DNA of 64,000 bases, from the NCBI GenBank assembly GCA_021810045.1, contig JAJZJR010000001.1, positions 248,001 to 312,000 on the forward strand. Direction: 5' to 3'. Source of the stretch: Thermoplasmata archaeon. Lineage in GTDB: Archaea; Thermoplasmatota; Thermoplasmata; Thermoplasmatales; Thermoplasmataceae. Of the stretch, positions 49,190 through 58,717 are shown in pieces (within the stretch, counting starts at the first letter, position 1; each line of letters begins with the position of its first letter). Below the pieces are notes generated by a model. That model had not been told where the DNA came from, ran no database searches, and saw nothing but the letters and a program-made list of their open reading frames with translations. The translations under genes were made by a program, and so were the position numbers.

Positions 49190-51274
49190 TTATGGAAGGC
49201 GATCATTCATAAGGTTTGTCCAAGCAATGTAGTCGTGGTTCCCGCTCACAAAGAAATCATACATCGTGTAACTGCCATGTTCAGTTACCACAGAATGGAC
49301 ACGCAAGTATTTTCCGCTGTTCACATTGTATAGCGAGTCATTGGAAGTCAGATTCTGAGCCTGTATGTATCCGTGATTCGTTAGAACGTCCTGATCTCCT
49401 GCCAACTGTAAGTAGCCATTAACAACAACCATCGACGTATGTTGGGAGATGAAGACCTCCAGAACAGTTCCTACCTGCATCTTGCTTGTAGACATATTGT
49501 ATGTCATTATCAGGTCCCCGGGAGCCACATTCTTTGCATGTATGGACGTGCCGTTCCCCATGAGGATAGGGGCATTTTTATATACACAAGACCCTGGTGA
49601 CTGCTGAACGCCGTAAAATTGTACGCTTACAGTCTGGCTGCCAGGAGGAACAAAGTTTCCATTGCCAGGTGAAGGCTCATACCATAAAGTCGTAGAGTAA
49701 TACACGTATGGAGTGGACCAGGGGTTATTTCCAGCGGGCTCACTGAATGAGATGCTGGTTCCAGTTGAACTCTTCTGGACGCCATCAACTTTCACGTTCC
49801 ACTGCTGTCCCGACGGGAGACCTGATTCATCAAAGGTGATTGCCCAATACTGAGTTGGTGAAAACGATATGCTAATCGCTTTTGGAGAGGTTCCCAGATT
49901 GAAGCTACTGCTTGACGGGTTAGATGAGTAGTATTGTACGTTCCCGATGGTGAATGAGTATGTTCCAGGCGGTTCTGTAAACTGAATCTGGCTGCCTGAT
50001 GTTGATTGTTCATAGCCATTCAGTGTGACCGACCAGGTCTGGCCATGGAGCCCCGACTCCTGGAATGTTACCGTGCTGGTATAAAAGTTAACTGAGTTGT
50101 TTCCTCCCACGTTTCCAAGTGCAACGTTTACGCTCTGAATGCCAGAGTCAGAACCCGGCACTTGAACAGTGTAATCTTGCCCAGGCTGTCCGAAAAATCT
50201 GTACTGGCCGGAACTATTTGTTTCAACAAAATAGTTATCATTTACGTACTCCCCCAGTGAAGGGTAATAATACTGCGTGCTGATTTCCACCTGCTTGTTT
50301 GCCTGTGGTTGATCATTTACGTAAACCGTTCCTCCGATAGAATAAGCCGGGACTGTGTTAAGTTGCAATCTTGATACTGCGCCGGTACCATACACTGGAC
50401 CTGTCGGCCCGTCTCCAATAACACGATTTGCTCCGTAAAGATTTATCAGCCCTGTGTCATTAAAATCTATGGAAGGAACTTGCAATTCAATGAATTCGTA
50501 TCCTCCAAAATTATTATACCCATTACCATTGCTCACAATTGTGCCATTTACAACTCCATAGGTCTCTGAGATATTTCCAATTGGACCTATACCGCCTACG
50601 TCTATCACATTCTCAACTTTGCTGTCTCCCATGTATTGCCCAAACAGTTGGCCTGCCCCTATTACGATGCCTACGTAGGGTATCGAGGACATCAGATACT
50701 CCAAAGTTTGATTCAGGGCTTTTGAATAAACATATCCTCCATAGTATGTACCAGTGACATTAAGCCCTCCATTGTATTGAGTGAACAGATTGCTGTTAGA
50801 CCCCGGAACCGAGACATTGTAGGCGATCGTCAAACCATTTACCCCTGCCGCGTATTGATCATATGTGGCCCAACTGTTGTTTGACGCGCCAACAGCTACA
50901 ATTGGGATGTCAACAAGCATTGCCTTATTGGAACTTTGATAATTTTCACTGTAAAGATAAGACAAAGATCCACTGCTTGAAGTCAGTTTGGATGCAAGAC
51001 CAACCATGACTGTATTGGGGTAGAAATAGCCGTTATGCCTTAGATATGAATTAGCTCCGGAAATCACCGGTGGCAAATAGGGATCACTTGCAATTGCAGT
51101 GCTAAGATAGATCGAGTTATTGCCATTGTAACCAGGCCACTGATGATAATTGTTAGTTATGGTCTGGGCCGTTGCAACTTGGGAAAAAAATGAGATACCA
51201 ACTGTAGCAAACAAAATAAAGGCGACGGCTGCTGTCCTAATTTTTCCTATTTTGAAACTATTCTTTTGAAGCAT
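49190..51274 (-). CDS. Secreted multi-domain protein with C-terminal Hint (intein-like) domain
   Basis: 694 aa. Signal peptide (AAVAFILFATVGISFFSQVA), a large beta-rich region, a carboxypeptidase-regulatory-like module (YSIGGTVYVNDQPQANKQVE), two repeats with the pattern FxESGLPxGxxWxVxxxG common in Thermoplasmata surface proteins, then a Hint domain of about 130 residues: GSCVYKNAPILMGNG, VAPGDLIMTYN, AGDQDVLTNHGYIQAQNLTS and FFVSGNHDYIAWTN. Hint domains cleave their own chain at the leading Cys. Here it is C-terminal, as in bacterial/archaeal Hint toxins or Hedgehog-type processing, so the N-terminal part may be released or attached to another molecule. Confidence 0.7.
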   Translation of the reverse strand: MLQKNSFKIGKIRTAAVAFILFATVGISFFSQVATAQTITNNYHQWPGYNGNNSIYLSTAIASDPYLPPVISGANSYLRHNGYFYPNTVMVGLASKLTSSSGSLSYLYSENYQSSNKAMLVDIPIVAVGASNNSWATYDQYAAGVNGLTIAYNVSVPGSNSNLFTQYNGGLNVTGTYYGGYVYSKALNQTLEYLMSSIPYVGIVIGAGQLFGQYMGDSKVENVIDVGGIGPIGNISETYGVVNGTIVSNGNGYNNFGGYEFIELQVPSIDFNDTGLINLYGANRVIGDGPTGPVYGTGAVSRLQLNTVPAYSIGGTVYVNDQPQANKQVEISTQYYYPSLGEYVNDNYFVETNSSGQYRFFGQPGQDYTVQVPGSDSGIQSVNVALGNVGGNNSVNFYTSTVTFQESGLHGQTWSVTLNGYEQSTSGSQIQFTEPPGTYSFTIGNVQYYSSNPSSSSFNLGTSPKAISISFSPTQYWAITFDESGLPSGQQWNVKVDGVQKSSTGTSISFSEPAGNNPWSTPYVYYSTTLWYEPSPGNGNFVPPGSQTVSVQFYGVQQSPGSCVYKNAPILMGNGTSIHAKNVAPGDLIMTYNMSTSKMQVGTVLEVFISQHTSMVVVNGYLQLAGDQDVLTNHGYIQAQNLTSNDSLYNVNSGKYLRVHSVVTEHGSYTMYDFFVSGNHDYIAWTNLMNDRLP

Positions 51275-51997
51275 TTAGTTCTCCACGATGGAAAATGCAA
51301 TCTCGGAAGAGACAGGTTCACTCAGCCCATTCAGTTTCGCTCCCATTGAAAACTGTGGAGCACTGTTCACGTACAATAAGTCGATATAGAGTTCAGCATA
51401 AAAACTGAAATGATATGCTTGATTTGAAGAGCTCTGGTTCAACAGGTTCAGCGTTGCATTGTCTACCAGGTGAAGCGGTACATTTAATTCACCAAGATCG
51501 TCCAGTCCATTCCCCCCATATGCAGATCCGGAAACGTTAGTGTTGGGAAAAGGCGTTCCGGGTATCGGCATTAAAAGCATTATGAAGCTGCTATCAGTAG
51601 AGTTAGTAACTGCCGAATAAAAAACAGTCAGGCTAGCAGGATCCAACGAATGATTTAGCGTGCCGGTAAGGGACAAGTACTCCATAAAAACAAGGTCTTT
51701 ATTGTCGGTGTAATACATTATACCCCCTTCCCAGAAAGATAAATTAAGGTAGGAATCGGTCTGTCCCTTAGTAGTGATGGTAGAATTAGCGCTTAAGTGT
51801 GGAATGAGATAAGTCTCATTGGTAAAATTTCCAGTAAAGGTTGCATATTGGTAGCCACCACTTACACTAATGGATACCTTACTGGGATAAAAGTCCTGAT
51901 ACACATGAAGAAGTGGCATAATAACGCCAAAGTTCAGTGCCAAGACTGTAACAACTGCGAACACGACAATCTTGGACTTCTTACTTGATCCTGACAT
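51275..51997 (-). CDS. Membrane-anchored extracellular protein upstream of the Hint protein (240 aa)
   Basis: An N-terminal membrane anchor (IVVFAVVTVLALNFGVIMPL) and a Ser/Asn-rich beta exterior domain. ATG 51997 is preferred because GGGGATAATAAA precedes it; the frame extends further. Ends right at the start of the Hint gene, so the two are probably co-expressed and may interact on the cell surface. Confidence 0.6.
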   Translation of the reverse strand: MSGSSKKSKIVVFAVVTVLALNFGVIMPLLHVYQDFYPSKVSISVSGGYQYATFTGNFTNETYLIPHLSANSTITTKGQTDSYLNLSFWEGGIMYYTDNKDLVFMEYLSLTGTLNHSLDPASLTVFYSAVTNSTDSSFIMLLMPIPGTPFPNTNVSGSAYGGNGLDDLGELNVPLHLVDNATLNLLNQSSSNQAYHFSFYAELYIDLLYVNSAPQFSMGAKLNGLSEPVSSEIAFSIVEN

Positions 51998-52161
51998 TTT
52001 ATTATCCCCAAATTGGAAATATATTATCACAATGCCATATAACTTTTCCTATGTTAGCCCCTTTTTTGCGATTTCTGTGGGTCAGGATAGCATGGGACGA
52101 TAAAGATAGCGATTTACAGTGAACAATGTTCAGAGAGAATTATGTAGGATTTGAAAAAATC

Positions 52162-52260
52162 TTAGGGGTCTCGCAAGAATGGTTTTCTGACTGCTTGTCG
52201 TTCAAGAAAGAATTTATAAATGTCGTGGACATAATTGATGGAGGCGGGCATGTTTGCCAT
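52162..52260 (-). CDS. 32-aa remnant frame behind promoter-module copy 4
   Basis: Begins MANMPASINYVHDIYKFF right after GGAGTGAAAGCCTG, i.e. it keeps the MAN start of the family but nothing else. Likely a broken duplicate of the 449/81-aa genes' 5' end; whether it is expressed is unknown. Confidence 0.35.
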   Translation of the reverse strand: MANMPASINYVHDIYKFFLERQAVRKPFLRDP

Positions 52261-52262
52261 CA

Positions 52263-52318
52263 GGCTTTCACTCCAAACTATCAATAAGATCGTGAAGTTA
52301 TAAACATTCCCGGAAAAG
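52263..52318 (-). promoter_or_regulatory. Repeated promoter/leader module, copy 4
   Basis: Nearly identical to copy 3 from GTTTATAACTTCACGATCTT through GGAGTGAAAGCCTGATGGCA. It stands before only a remnant frame and so marks a duplication scar. Confidence 0.7.
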
Positions 52319-52320
52319 TG

Positions 52321-52763
52321 ACAGGTTCCCATTTTTCAATATTTAAGTCAGGGAGGTCAAGACTTAACCATCACTAGTTTTCCGGCCATTACCGTTATGA
52401 ATAACTTCAAAGGATTACGCGAAATCTGGTAGTGACGTGAAGAAAACTATTTCTCTTGTTGCTGCTCTTATGCTCTTACTAAGCGGGATAGGTGCTTAAA
52501 TCTCTGGAAAACTAGGTTGAACGTTTTCCGCATACGTTTCTGAAAGCAGTGTCGAAATTAGCATTCCTGCGGTTGAAATGTAGGTCGCTGTCATAGGCTG
52601 AATATGCATGTTGTGCACCCATCGTCTCCACTCAGTCCTTGTCCCCCCAGGCCCCATACCAGATTACTTCTTTTTACATTTTTGAGTCTTTCGTTTATAG
52701 TGTAAATGCTACCAAAGAAATCTTTTAAAATGTCACTGCAAGTGTTTATCAGGGAATAATTTC
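52321..52763. other. Scar-rich gap between the element and host genes
   Basis: Contains CAAGACTTAACCATCACTAG (near 52359), resembling CAAGACTCAACACCATTAGT at 41402 inside the ASCH/C2H2 gene junction, a 20-codon signal-peptide-like frame from GTG 52437 (MKKTISLVAALMLLLSGIGA) followed by stops, and AT-rich sequence near 52700 before the host peptidase. No intact gene. Probably the decayed right end of the element. Confidence 0.45.
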
Positions 52764-52772
52764 TTGCAGAAC

Positions 52773-54554
52773 ATGGATGACCCTTATCAATTTGTAGAAT
52801 CACTTGACGAAAGAACCCTTTCATATGTAAATGAAAAAAATGAAGAGTTTTTCAAAATTTATAGTAAATCCAGCAAAAACATAATGGGCAAGGTTGCTAA
52901 ATATATACAGACAAAGGCTGTTTTACAAGCTTTGGTTTCTGGAAACACCTATGCCATTATGTTCAGGGAGAACAACAAATACAGCGTTTCCCTGAATGAC
53001 AAGATCATCTATTCAACAGACAGTGTGATAACATGGATAAGTCTGAGTGATGATGGAAAAAGACTCGCTGTTTTTGAAACTTCAGGATCTGACATGGGGA
53101 CTGCAAAGATCCTCATAGGTGAAAAAATTGTACAGGAAATAAAAGGAAACATAACACAACTGGTGTTCACAGATGATTCTTACTACCTCGTGAAGACATA
53201 TGTGGAAGCTCCTCCGCCTGACGGTGGTGAACTGAATTCCCACAGAGTGATCCTGAATGGAGAAATTGTTTTTGGAACTGGTTTTGGTAGCACACAATTC
53301 ATTCATCTACTCAGCAGCAAAGGAAAGATCATTGCAGATGTAGGCAACTGGAATGAATCAACAATCTATTCCGGGGACATTCATGAACCTGGGTCCTGGA
53401 AAAAGCTCTATGATCTTGATTCCCCTGTTGAGCTTGTGGGAATTGTAAATGAGAAAGTATGTTACCTTCTTAAAGAGGGAAATGGAATCCTGAAAATCGG
53501 TGAAAATACTGTAGTTGACTTTCAATCACCCGTAGAGAACGTAATTCTCGTGAAGGATGGCTTTGTGGTTTCTTATCTCGAAGAAGCAAAGATAAACGTT
53601 TCACTTTATGACTTCACGGGAAAGAAGATCAAGGATTTCCCATTGAAAGAACCCATGGGACTACTCATATCAGATTCCGACGAAGAAAGAGCTGTTATGG
53701 TCTTCCAGTCATTTGGAACCCCGTATTCACTTTGGGAGTATGAGAACTCAAATCTCACCATGATGGAAGAAAACAGGCTTCTGGACCTTGAAATTGGTGA
53801 TCATTTTGTACAATCAACTGGAGCCAGAATTCACTATTTTCTTGTGAACCCTAAAAATCATGATGGAAAGAAAGTGTTAGTTACCGGATATGGCGGATTC
53901 AATATCTCACTCACCCCGAGATATGTCCCATTTTATGCAACACTACTTTCTGAAGGTATTACACTAGCTCAGGCGAACCTTCGTGGAGGAGGCGAATATG
54001 GGAAAAAATGGCATGAAGATGGGATGCTTGAACGGAAACAAAATGTGTTTGATGATTTTATATCTGTTTTAGATGAACTGAAAAAGCACGGATACAGGAT
54101 AGTAGCACAGGGACGCAGCAATGGTGGCTTACTGGTTGGAGCTATGGTCACACAGAGGCCAGAACTGCTTGCTGGTGCGGTCATAGGTGTACCGGTTCTG
54201 GACATGATGAGGTTTCATCTAATGTCGGTAGGTAAGTTCTGGGTAACTGAATTTGGAAATCCGGAAAACGAGGAAGATGCAAAAGTCCTCATGAAGTATT
54301 CGCCATACCACAACATTACCCACAGGGAATATCCAAAGACACTTATCTGGGGCTTGTGGAATGATGATAGAGTACACCCGGCTCATAGCATAAAATTCCA
54401 CATGAAACTCAGTGAATACACAGGAAATGCTTTTCTTCGCATTGGTATGAGCGGCGGCCATGTGGGTATTTCACCATTGGAGGAAATCCAGATGGATTCA
54501 GATATGTGCTGTTTCATACTTGAGTGCCTTGACACATCCGCTGAAAGAAAATAA
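52773..54554 (+). CDS. Prolyl oligopeptidase family (S9) peptidase (593 aa)
   Basis: N-terminal beta-propeller-like half and a C-terminal alpha/beta-hydrolase half with the catalytic triad: Ser in GRSNGGLLVGAM, Asp in GLWNDDRVHPAHS, His in SGGHVGISP. The motif LRGGGEYGKKWHEDG is typical of S9A enzymes. It degrades short peptides in the cytoplasm. ATG 52773 chosen over an in-frame TTG nine nt upstream. First clear host gene to the right of the element; TATA-type promoter without ribosome-binding site. Confidence 0.9.
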   Translation: MDDPYQFVESLDERTLSYVNEKNEEFFKIYSKSSKNIMGKVAKYIQTKAVLQALVSGNTYAIMFRENNKYSVSLNDKIIYSTDSVITWISLSDDGKRLAVFETSGSDMGTAKILIGEKIVQEIKGNITQLVFTDDSYYLVKTYVEAPPPDGGELNSHRVILNGEIVFGTGFGSTQFIHLLSSKGKIIADVGNWNESTIYSGDIHEPGSWKKLYDLDSPVELVGIVNEKVCYLLKEGNGILKIGENTVVDFQSPVENVILVKDGFVVSYLEEAKINVSLYDFTGKKIKDFPLKEPMGLLISDSDEERAVMVFQSFGTPYSLWEYENSNLTMMEENRLLDLEIGDHFVQSTGARIHYFLVNPKNHDGKKVLVTGYGGFNISLTPRYVPFYATLLSEGITLAQANLRGGGEYGKKWHEDGMLERKQNVFDDFISVLDELKKHGYRIVAQGRSNGGLLVGAMVTQRPELLAGAVIGVPVLDMMRFHLMSVGKFWVTEFGNPENEEDAKVLMKYSPYHNITHREYPKTLIWGLWNDDRVHPAHSIKFHMKLSEYTGNAFLRIGMSGGHVGISPLEEIQMDSDMCCFILECLDTSAERK

Positions 54555-54621
54555 GTTATTTCTATTATCATAAAATGGAAAAAGAACTGCCATAAATGCA
54601 GTTTCACAAATTAACTTCTTT

Positions 54622-55881
54622 TTAGTATGCAATTGAAACCAGGGCTGTGGATACAATGACAACGAAAGTTGACCAATATATTGCCTGATACCGTCTTGTA
54701 TTGGAAAATCTGCCCATTATAGACCGGTTTTTGCCAATTATACCAAGTATCAGCATTGGGCCTATGAGAACTACAACAAATGCCACGAGAAGATACAGGG
54801 TGGCATTCACCAGCAATCCGGATGGAATCACCATGGCAGCGATTACTGCCGGAAGGCTTTCAATTACATAGATAATCCAGACTGATTCCTTTTTTACCTT
54901 GAGCGATTCAGCCAGTCCCCATGCACTTGCCAATGAAATGACCACAAGGGCCACAAAACTGGCAGATATGAGGCCTATCCCAAATACGAGAAGTGAATAT
55001 TCTCCAGCTATTGGCGATAACACTGAACCAAGCTGGGATGCAGTTGCAAATACACCTGTGTTACTTGCACCCTTCATTCCAGTGAATGTCATTTCTATAA
55101 TGACCATGAGGATTTCAGTTACAATGGCACCCAACAGGGTTTCTTTTCTCATTATACTGAGGGATCGCCTCTTTTCCACTATTGAGTCTTCAAGTCTGAG
55201 TTCCTTGGATTTTATGCCGGTTGCAGATGCCTGAAAGAATATCATGAATGGCATAACAACTGCCCCCACATTTGCGGCCAGGATAAAGAAGAAAGTGGAT
55301 GAATCCTGAAACTGAAACGGATCTGCCAGGGGTGAGCTGAAGGGCTCAATTCCCCTCATTATGAGCGTCAGGGTAAGGCTTCCAAGGAGGAGGAGACTTA
55401 CAAGGATGAGTGGTTTTTCAGCCTTGGTATACCGCCTCTTGGTTACCAGGAGAATATGAATAACATAAATGATAGGGATGGTCAGGTATATGGATAAACC
55501 AATTATCTCCAGTCCCACAGCTATACCAATGTATTCTATTGCATATGTTACAACATCTGTAATGGCCATTGGCACTGTCATAAAAAGGGACATTTTCTTG
55601 CCGTAATTATCCCTTATAACACTTCCAAGACCCTTCCTGGTGGCAATACTTATCCTTCCAGCAAGTTCCTGGACAATATACAGGGGGATGATGAGAACCA
55701 GGAACAGCCATATGAGACCATATCCGTAAATTGCACCTGTCTGCGCTCCTCCTATTATGCAGGCTGCGTCCACATCAGCCATCATTACAAGCCAGGCTGG
55801 CCCGAATTGTCTTAGAAACCCTCCTTTTTTGAGGGAGAAACCTGGAACATTATCCTGCTCTGTTATACCTGGAAGTGTCAT
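54622..55881 (-). CDS. Nramp-related divalent metal transporter (419 aa)
   Basis: About eleven membrane segments in the Nramp arrangement. The first segment reads GPAWLVMMADVDAACIIGG, where classical Nramp has GPGxxxxxxxxDPGN, and the sixth carries VMPFMIFFQASAT in place of MPHN. Both halves of the metal site are thus altered, as in Nramp-related (NRMT-like) proteins that may carry Mg2+ or other ions. AT-rich 180-nt gap to the next gene suggests its own promoter. Confidence 0.8.
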   Translation of the reverse strand: MTLPGITEQDNVPGFSLKKGGFLRQFGPAWLVMMADVDAACIIGGAQTGAIYGYGLIWLFLVLIIPLYIVQELAGRISIATRKGLGSVIRDNYGKKMSLFMTVPMAITDVVTYAIEYIGIAVGLEIIGLSIYLTIPIIYVIHILLVTKRRYTKAEKPLILVSLLLLGSLTLTLIMRGIEPFSSPLADPFQFQDSSTFFFILAANVGAVVMPFMIFFQASATGIKSKELRLEDSIVEKRRSLSIMRKETLLGAIVTEILMVIIEMTFTGMKGASNTGVFATASQLGSVLSPIAGEYSLLVFGIGLISASFVALVVISLASAWGLAESLKVKKESVWIIYVIESLPAVIAAMVIPSGLLVNATLYLLVAFVVVLIGPMLILGIIGKNRSIMGRFSNTRRYQAIYWSTFVVIVSTALVSIAY

Positions 55882-56065
55882 ATATCAACTCCGTATGTGA
55901 ACTATCCTTAAATTAGGTATACCTAAAAAATGTTATTGCCAAACCAAAATTAATCTATTTATAACAAAAATTAAATTATAATTATCATTGTGATTTGATA
56001 AAGACACCTTATCTCTTAATTTGAAATAAAAAAGAAAATAATTGATTCGTAATATCCGTTAATTA

Positions 56066-56743
56066 ATGAAAACAGACAACAGACCAAGAGCAGCAATGTC
56101 TTGGAGTTCGGGAAAAGATTCTTCAATGGCCCTTTACAAGATTCTAGAATCCGAAAAATTCAATGTTGTAACCCTTCTGACCACCGTTAACATAGATTAT
56201 GAAAGAGTTTCTATGCACGGTGTTAGAGAAGAATTACTTCAAATGCAGGCCGATGCTTGCGATCTTCCAATGCTCAAAGTGAAAATCCCCAAAGAAAGCA
56301 CCAATGAGGTTTATGAAGAAGCCATGCAGAAATCCATCGATGAACTTAAACGTCAAAAGGTGGAATATATGATTTTTGGAGACATATTCCTCCAGGATGT
56401 GCGTGACTATCGCATGAAGATGATGAAGGGGACCGGAATTGAGCCTGTGTTCCCTCTCTGGGGCGAAAACACATCAAAACTTGCACGTGAGATAATAGAT
56501 GCAGGAATAAGAGCCAGAATATCAACCCTCGATCCCAGAAAAATCAGTACGGATCTTGGAGGGACAGATTTTAACTATGAATTTCTTTCAAAACTTCCCG
56601 AAGATGTTGATCCGTGCGGAGAAAATGGAGAATTTCATTCTTTTGTGTACAACGCCCCATTCTTCCGTCAGCCAATAAATATTAGAACCGGGGAGTCCGT
56701 AATGAGAGATGGATTCTATTTCACAGATTTGGTTCCAGCCTAA
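56066..56743 (+). CDS. dph6: Diphthine-ammonia ligase (Dph6-type, PP-loop ATP pyrophosphatase)
   Basis: 225 aa. The N-terminal PP-loop SWSSGKDSSMALYKI, then VSMHGVREELL and GDIFLQDVRDYR, and GIEPVFPLWGENT match the Dph6/MJ0570 family, which amidates diphthine to diphthamide on elongation factor 2. Full length. The ATG is directly preceded by AT-rich DNA and no Shine-Dalgarno, as expected for a leaderless mRNA. Confidence 0.85.
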   Translation: MKTDNRPRAAMSWSSGKDSSMALYKILESEKFNVVTLLTTVNIDYERVSMHGVREELLQMQADACDLPMLKVKIPKESTNEVYEEAMQKSIDELKRQKVEYMIFGDIFLQDVRDYRMKMMKGTGIEPVFPLWGENTSKLAREIIDAGIRARISTLDPRKISTDLGGTDFNYEFLSKLPEDVDPCGENGEFHSFVYNAPFFRQPINIRTGESVMRDGFYFTDLVPA

Positions 56744-56804
56744 GTCAATTTCCAAAACATCACATTTTTTTGAATAACTGTTAAATGTTTAGACTGCATA
56801 AATA

Positions 56805-57977
56805 ATGGTGAAATCTTCCGAGGACTTTTTACATATTAATCAGTGGGATGTTGCCTTAAAAATACATGAATTCAATGAGATTGGTAGCCAGGAGTTTAAA
56901 TCTGCACAATACCTGGCCAACATTCTTAGAGCAAGAGGTTTCCAGGTGAAGGATGGATATGCTGGAATACCTACTGCATTCAGGGCAGAGAAAATAATCG
57001 GAAAAGGTGGTCCAGTAATTGCTTTTCTTGCAGAGTACGATGCGCTCCCGGGAATCGGACATGCCTGTGGACATAACCTCATTGCAGCCTCTGCTCTCTT
57101 TTCTGCAATACGCGCAACAGAAAAGCTCAGGAACGGGAAAATAGTTGTGATTGGAACCCCCGATGAAGAGGGAAGCGGGGAATTTTCCGGCTCGAAAATT
57201 CTTATGGCGAACAAAGGATATTTAGATGACATCGATCTGGTTCTCGGGTCCCATCCTGGAGACAGTTGGGACGTGGGAAGACAATCTCTGGCAGTTCAGG
57301 ACTTTGAAATTACATTCAGCGGAATAGCTTCCCATGAGGCAGCAGACCCGGATAGTGGGAGGAGTGCTCTTGATGCTGCGATTTTAACCTATACAGGAGT
57401 AAATATGATGAGACAGCATGTTAGACGTGACCTGAATGTTGTCATACATGGCATAGTCAAGGAAGGGGGGACAGCATCGAATGTTACACCGGAAAAAGCT
57501 GTTCTGGTTTATGGAATCCGATCATCCAGTGTGAAATACCACGGTGAACTTGTGAAGAGATTCAAGAAGATTGTTGAAGGGTGTGCCAATGCCACTGAGA
57601 CAACATACAAGATAAAGGAAATAGGACCCCTCTTTGCAACGACCAAGATTAACCCAACGCTTTCAAATTTTATCAGGGACAGGCTGTTGGATAAGGGCGT
57701 TCAATGTCCCGCACTCGAAGAAACGTTTTCAAAACAGCCAGGTGGCTCAACAGATTTTGCTAATGTTTCCCAGGTTAAGCCCGCCCTTGAGGTTGATTTC
57801 CAGATTGCAGATGAGGGTACACCCTGGCATTCACATGTATCCTTGGAAGCCGCCATATCATCAAGAGCCAAAAAAATTCTTGACATTGTTATTGAAGTTC
57901 TCAGTGACACCGCCTACAAATTCTCGGAAGACGTTGGTTTCAGGGAACGGATAAAAATTGATTTTCTGTCTCCTTGA
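56805..57977 (+). CDS. M20-family amidohydrolase/peptidase (390 aa)
   Basis: Metal-binding core of the M20D group: FLAEYDALPGIGHACGHNLI, then IGTPDEEGSGEFSG, then VLGSHPGDSWDV, and the dimerisation (lid) domain with FSGIASHEAADPDSGRSALD. These enzymes hydrolyse N-acyl amino acids or aminobenzoyl-type amides using two metal ions in the cytoplasm. Exact substrate cannot be told. Starts 61 nt after Dph6. Confidence 0.85.
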   Translation: MVKSSEDFLHINQWDVALKIHEFNEIGSQEFKSAQYLANILRARGFQVKDGYAGIPTAFRAEKIIGKGGPVIAFLAEYDALPGIGHACGHNLIAASALFSAIRATEKLRNGKIVVIGTPDEEGSGEFSGSKILMANKGYLDDIDLVLGSHPGDSWDVGRQSLAVQDFEITFSGIASHEAADPDSGRSALDAAILTYTGVNMMRQHVRRDLNVVIHGIVKEGGTASNVTPEKAVLVYGIRSSSVKYHGELVKRFKKIVEGCANATETTYKIKEIGPLFATTKINPTLSNFIRDRLLDKGVQCPALEETFSKQPGGSTDFANVSQVKPALEVDFQIADEGTPWHSHVSLEAAISSRAKKILDIVIEVLSDTAYKFSEDVGFRERIKIDFLSP

Positions 57978-58050
57978 TTTTTCAATCACTTCTCTTTTTA
58001 AGCAAGACTGCACAACTTGCTTAAATGTTAACAAGATGTAAGATCTAATC

Positions 58051-58620
58051 ATGTCAGAGAGAGGAGCTTCACCGACAAAGAAACAGTTGGATTTCATTGA
58101 TAAATTAAGAGGTGCATCCCCTGAAAGAGAAGAGACTGTAATGAAATTCCTTCAAACGAAGGAAAAATCCAGTATCAGTGAGCTGACTGTGCCTGAAACT
58201 TCTGAGCTTATAGACCGCCTTAAGGCAATTAAAGTCGAGGGCGAAAATATCTCTGCTGGCTTTGCCACAGGAAAGCAAATTAGCTTCCTAACAAACTTGC
58301 AGGATACTGAAGAACGTAGAGCAACAGCAAGGGATTTCCTGAGTAACCTTGGAAAAACCTCTGTAAATGAGCTTTCCATCAATGAAGCATCAGAATTAAT
58401 AGATACTCTCATGAAGATGCCCAGAGGGGAACGATTGGACGCATCTGAGCTTGCACCAACATCAAAGCAGTTGAAATTTATTCAGAGTTTACAGAAGTCA
58501 CCAAATGGTTCCGCTATAGCAAGCTCATTCCTGAAGAAGATTAGAAAGGCTATGCTGGACGAATTGACCAGAAAAGAGGCAAGCGAACTCATTGAATTGT
58601 TGAAAAACGCCCCACAATGA
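58051..58620 (+). CDS. Protein of three tandem helical repeats (189 aa)
   Basis: Three repeats of about 60 residues, each with an xTxKQxxFIxxL start (SPTKKQLDFIDKLRG, ATGKQISFLTNLQD, PTSKQLKFIQSLQK) and an ELTxxEASELIDxLK end. This helical module occurs singly or in tandem in many small prokaryotic proteins and may bind nucleic acid or protein. A fragment of the same type lies at 11732-11830 near the integrase. Soluble; function unknown. Confidence 0.7.
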   Translation: MSERGASPTKKQLDFIDKLRGASPEREETVMKFLQTKEKSSISELTVPETSELIDRLKAIKVEGENISAGFATGKQISFLTNLQDTEERRATARDFLSNLGKTSVNELSINEASELIDTLMKMPRGERLDASELAPTSKQLKFIQSLQKSPNGSAIASSFLKKIRKAMLDELTRKEASELIELLKNAPQ

Positions 58621-58717
58621 TAAGAATAGGATTTCGTTAACTTCTTTCTCAAAAGAAAGCGAAAAAAGTGTTCCATTGTACCAATACTATTACTATATAC
58701 CCATTGTATGACCGGAC

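Noticed and set aside
47036-52318. The 53-bp direct repeats as insertion-sequence ends
   Set aside because: They are promoter/leader copies in direct orientation, and no transposase lies between them.
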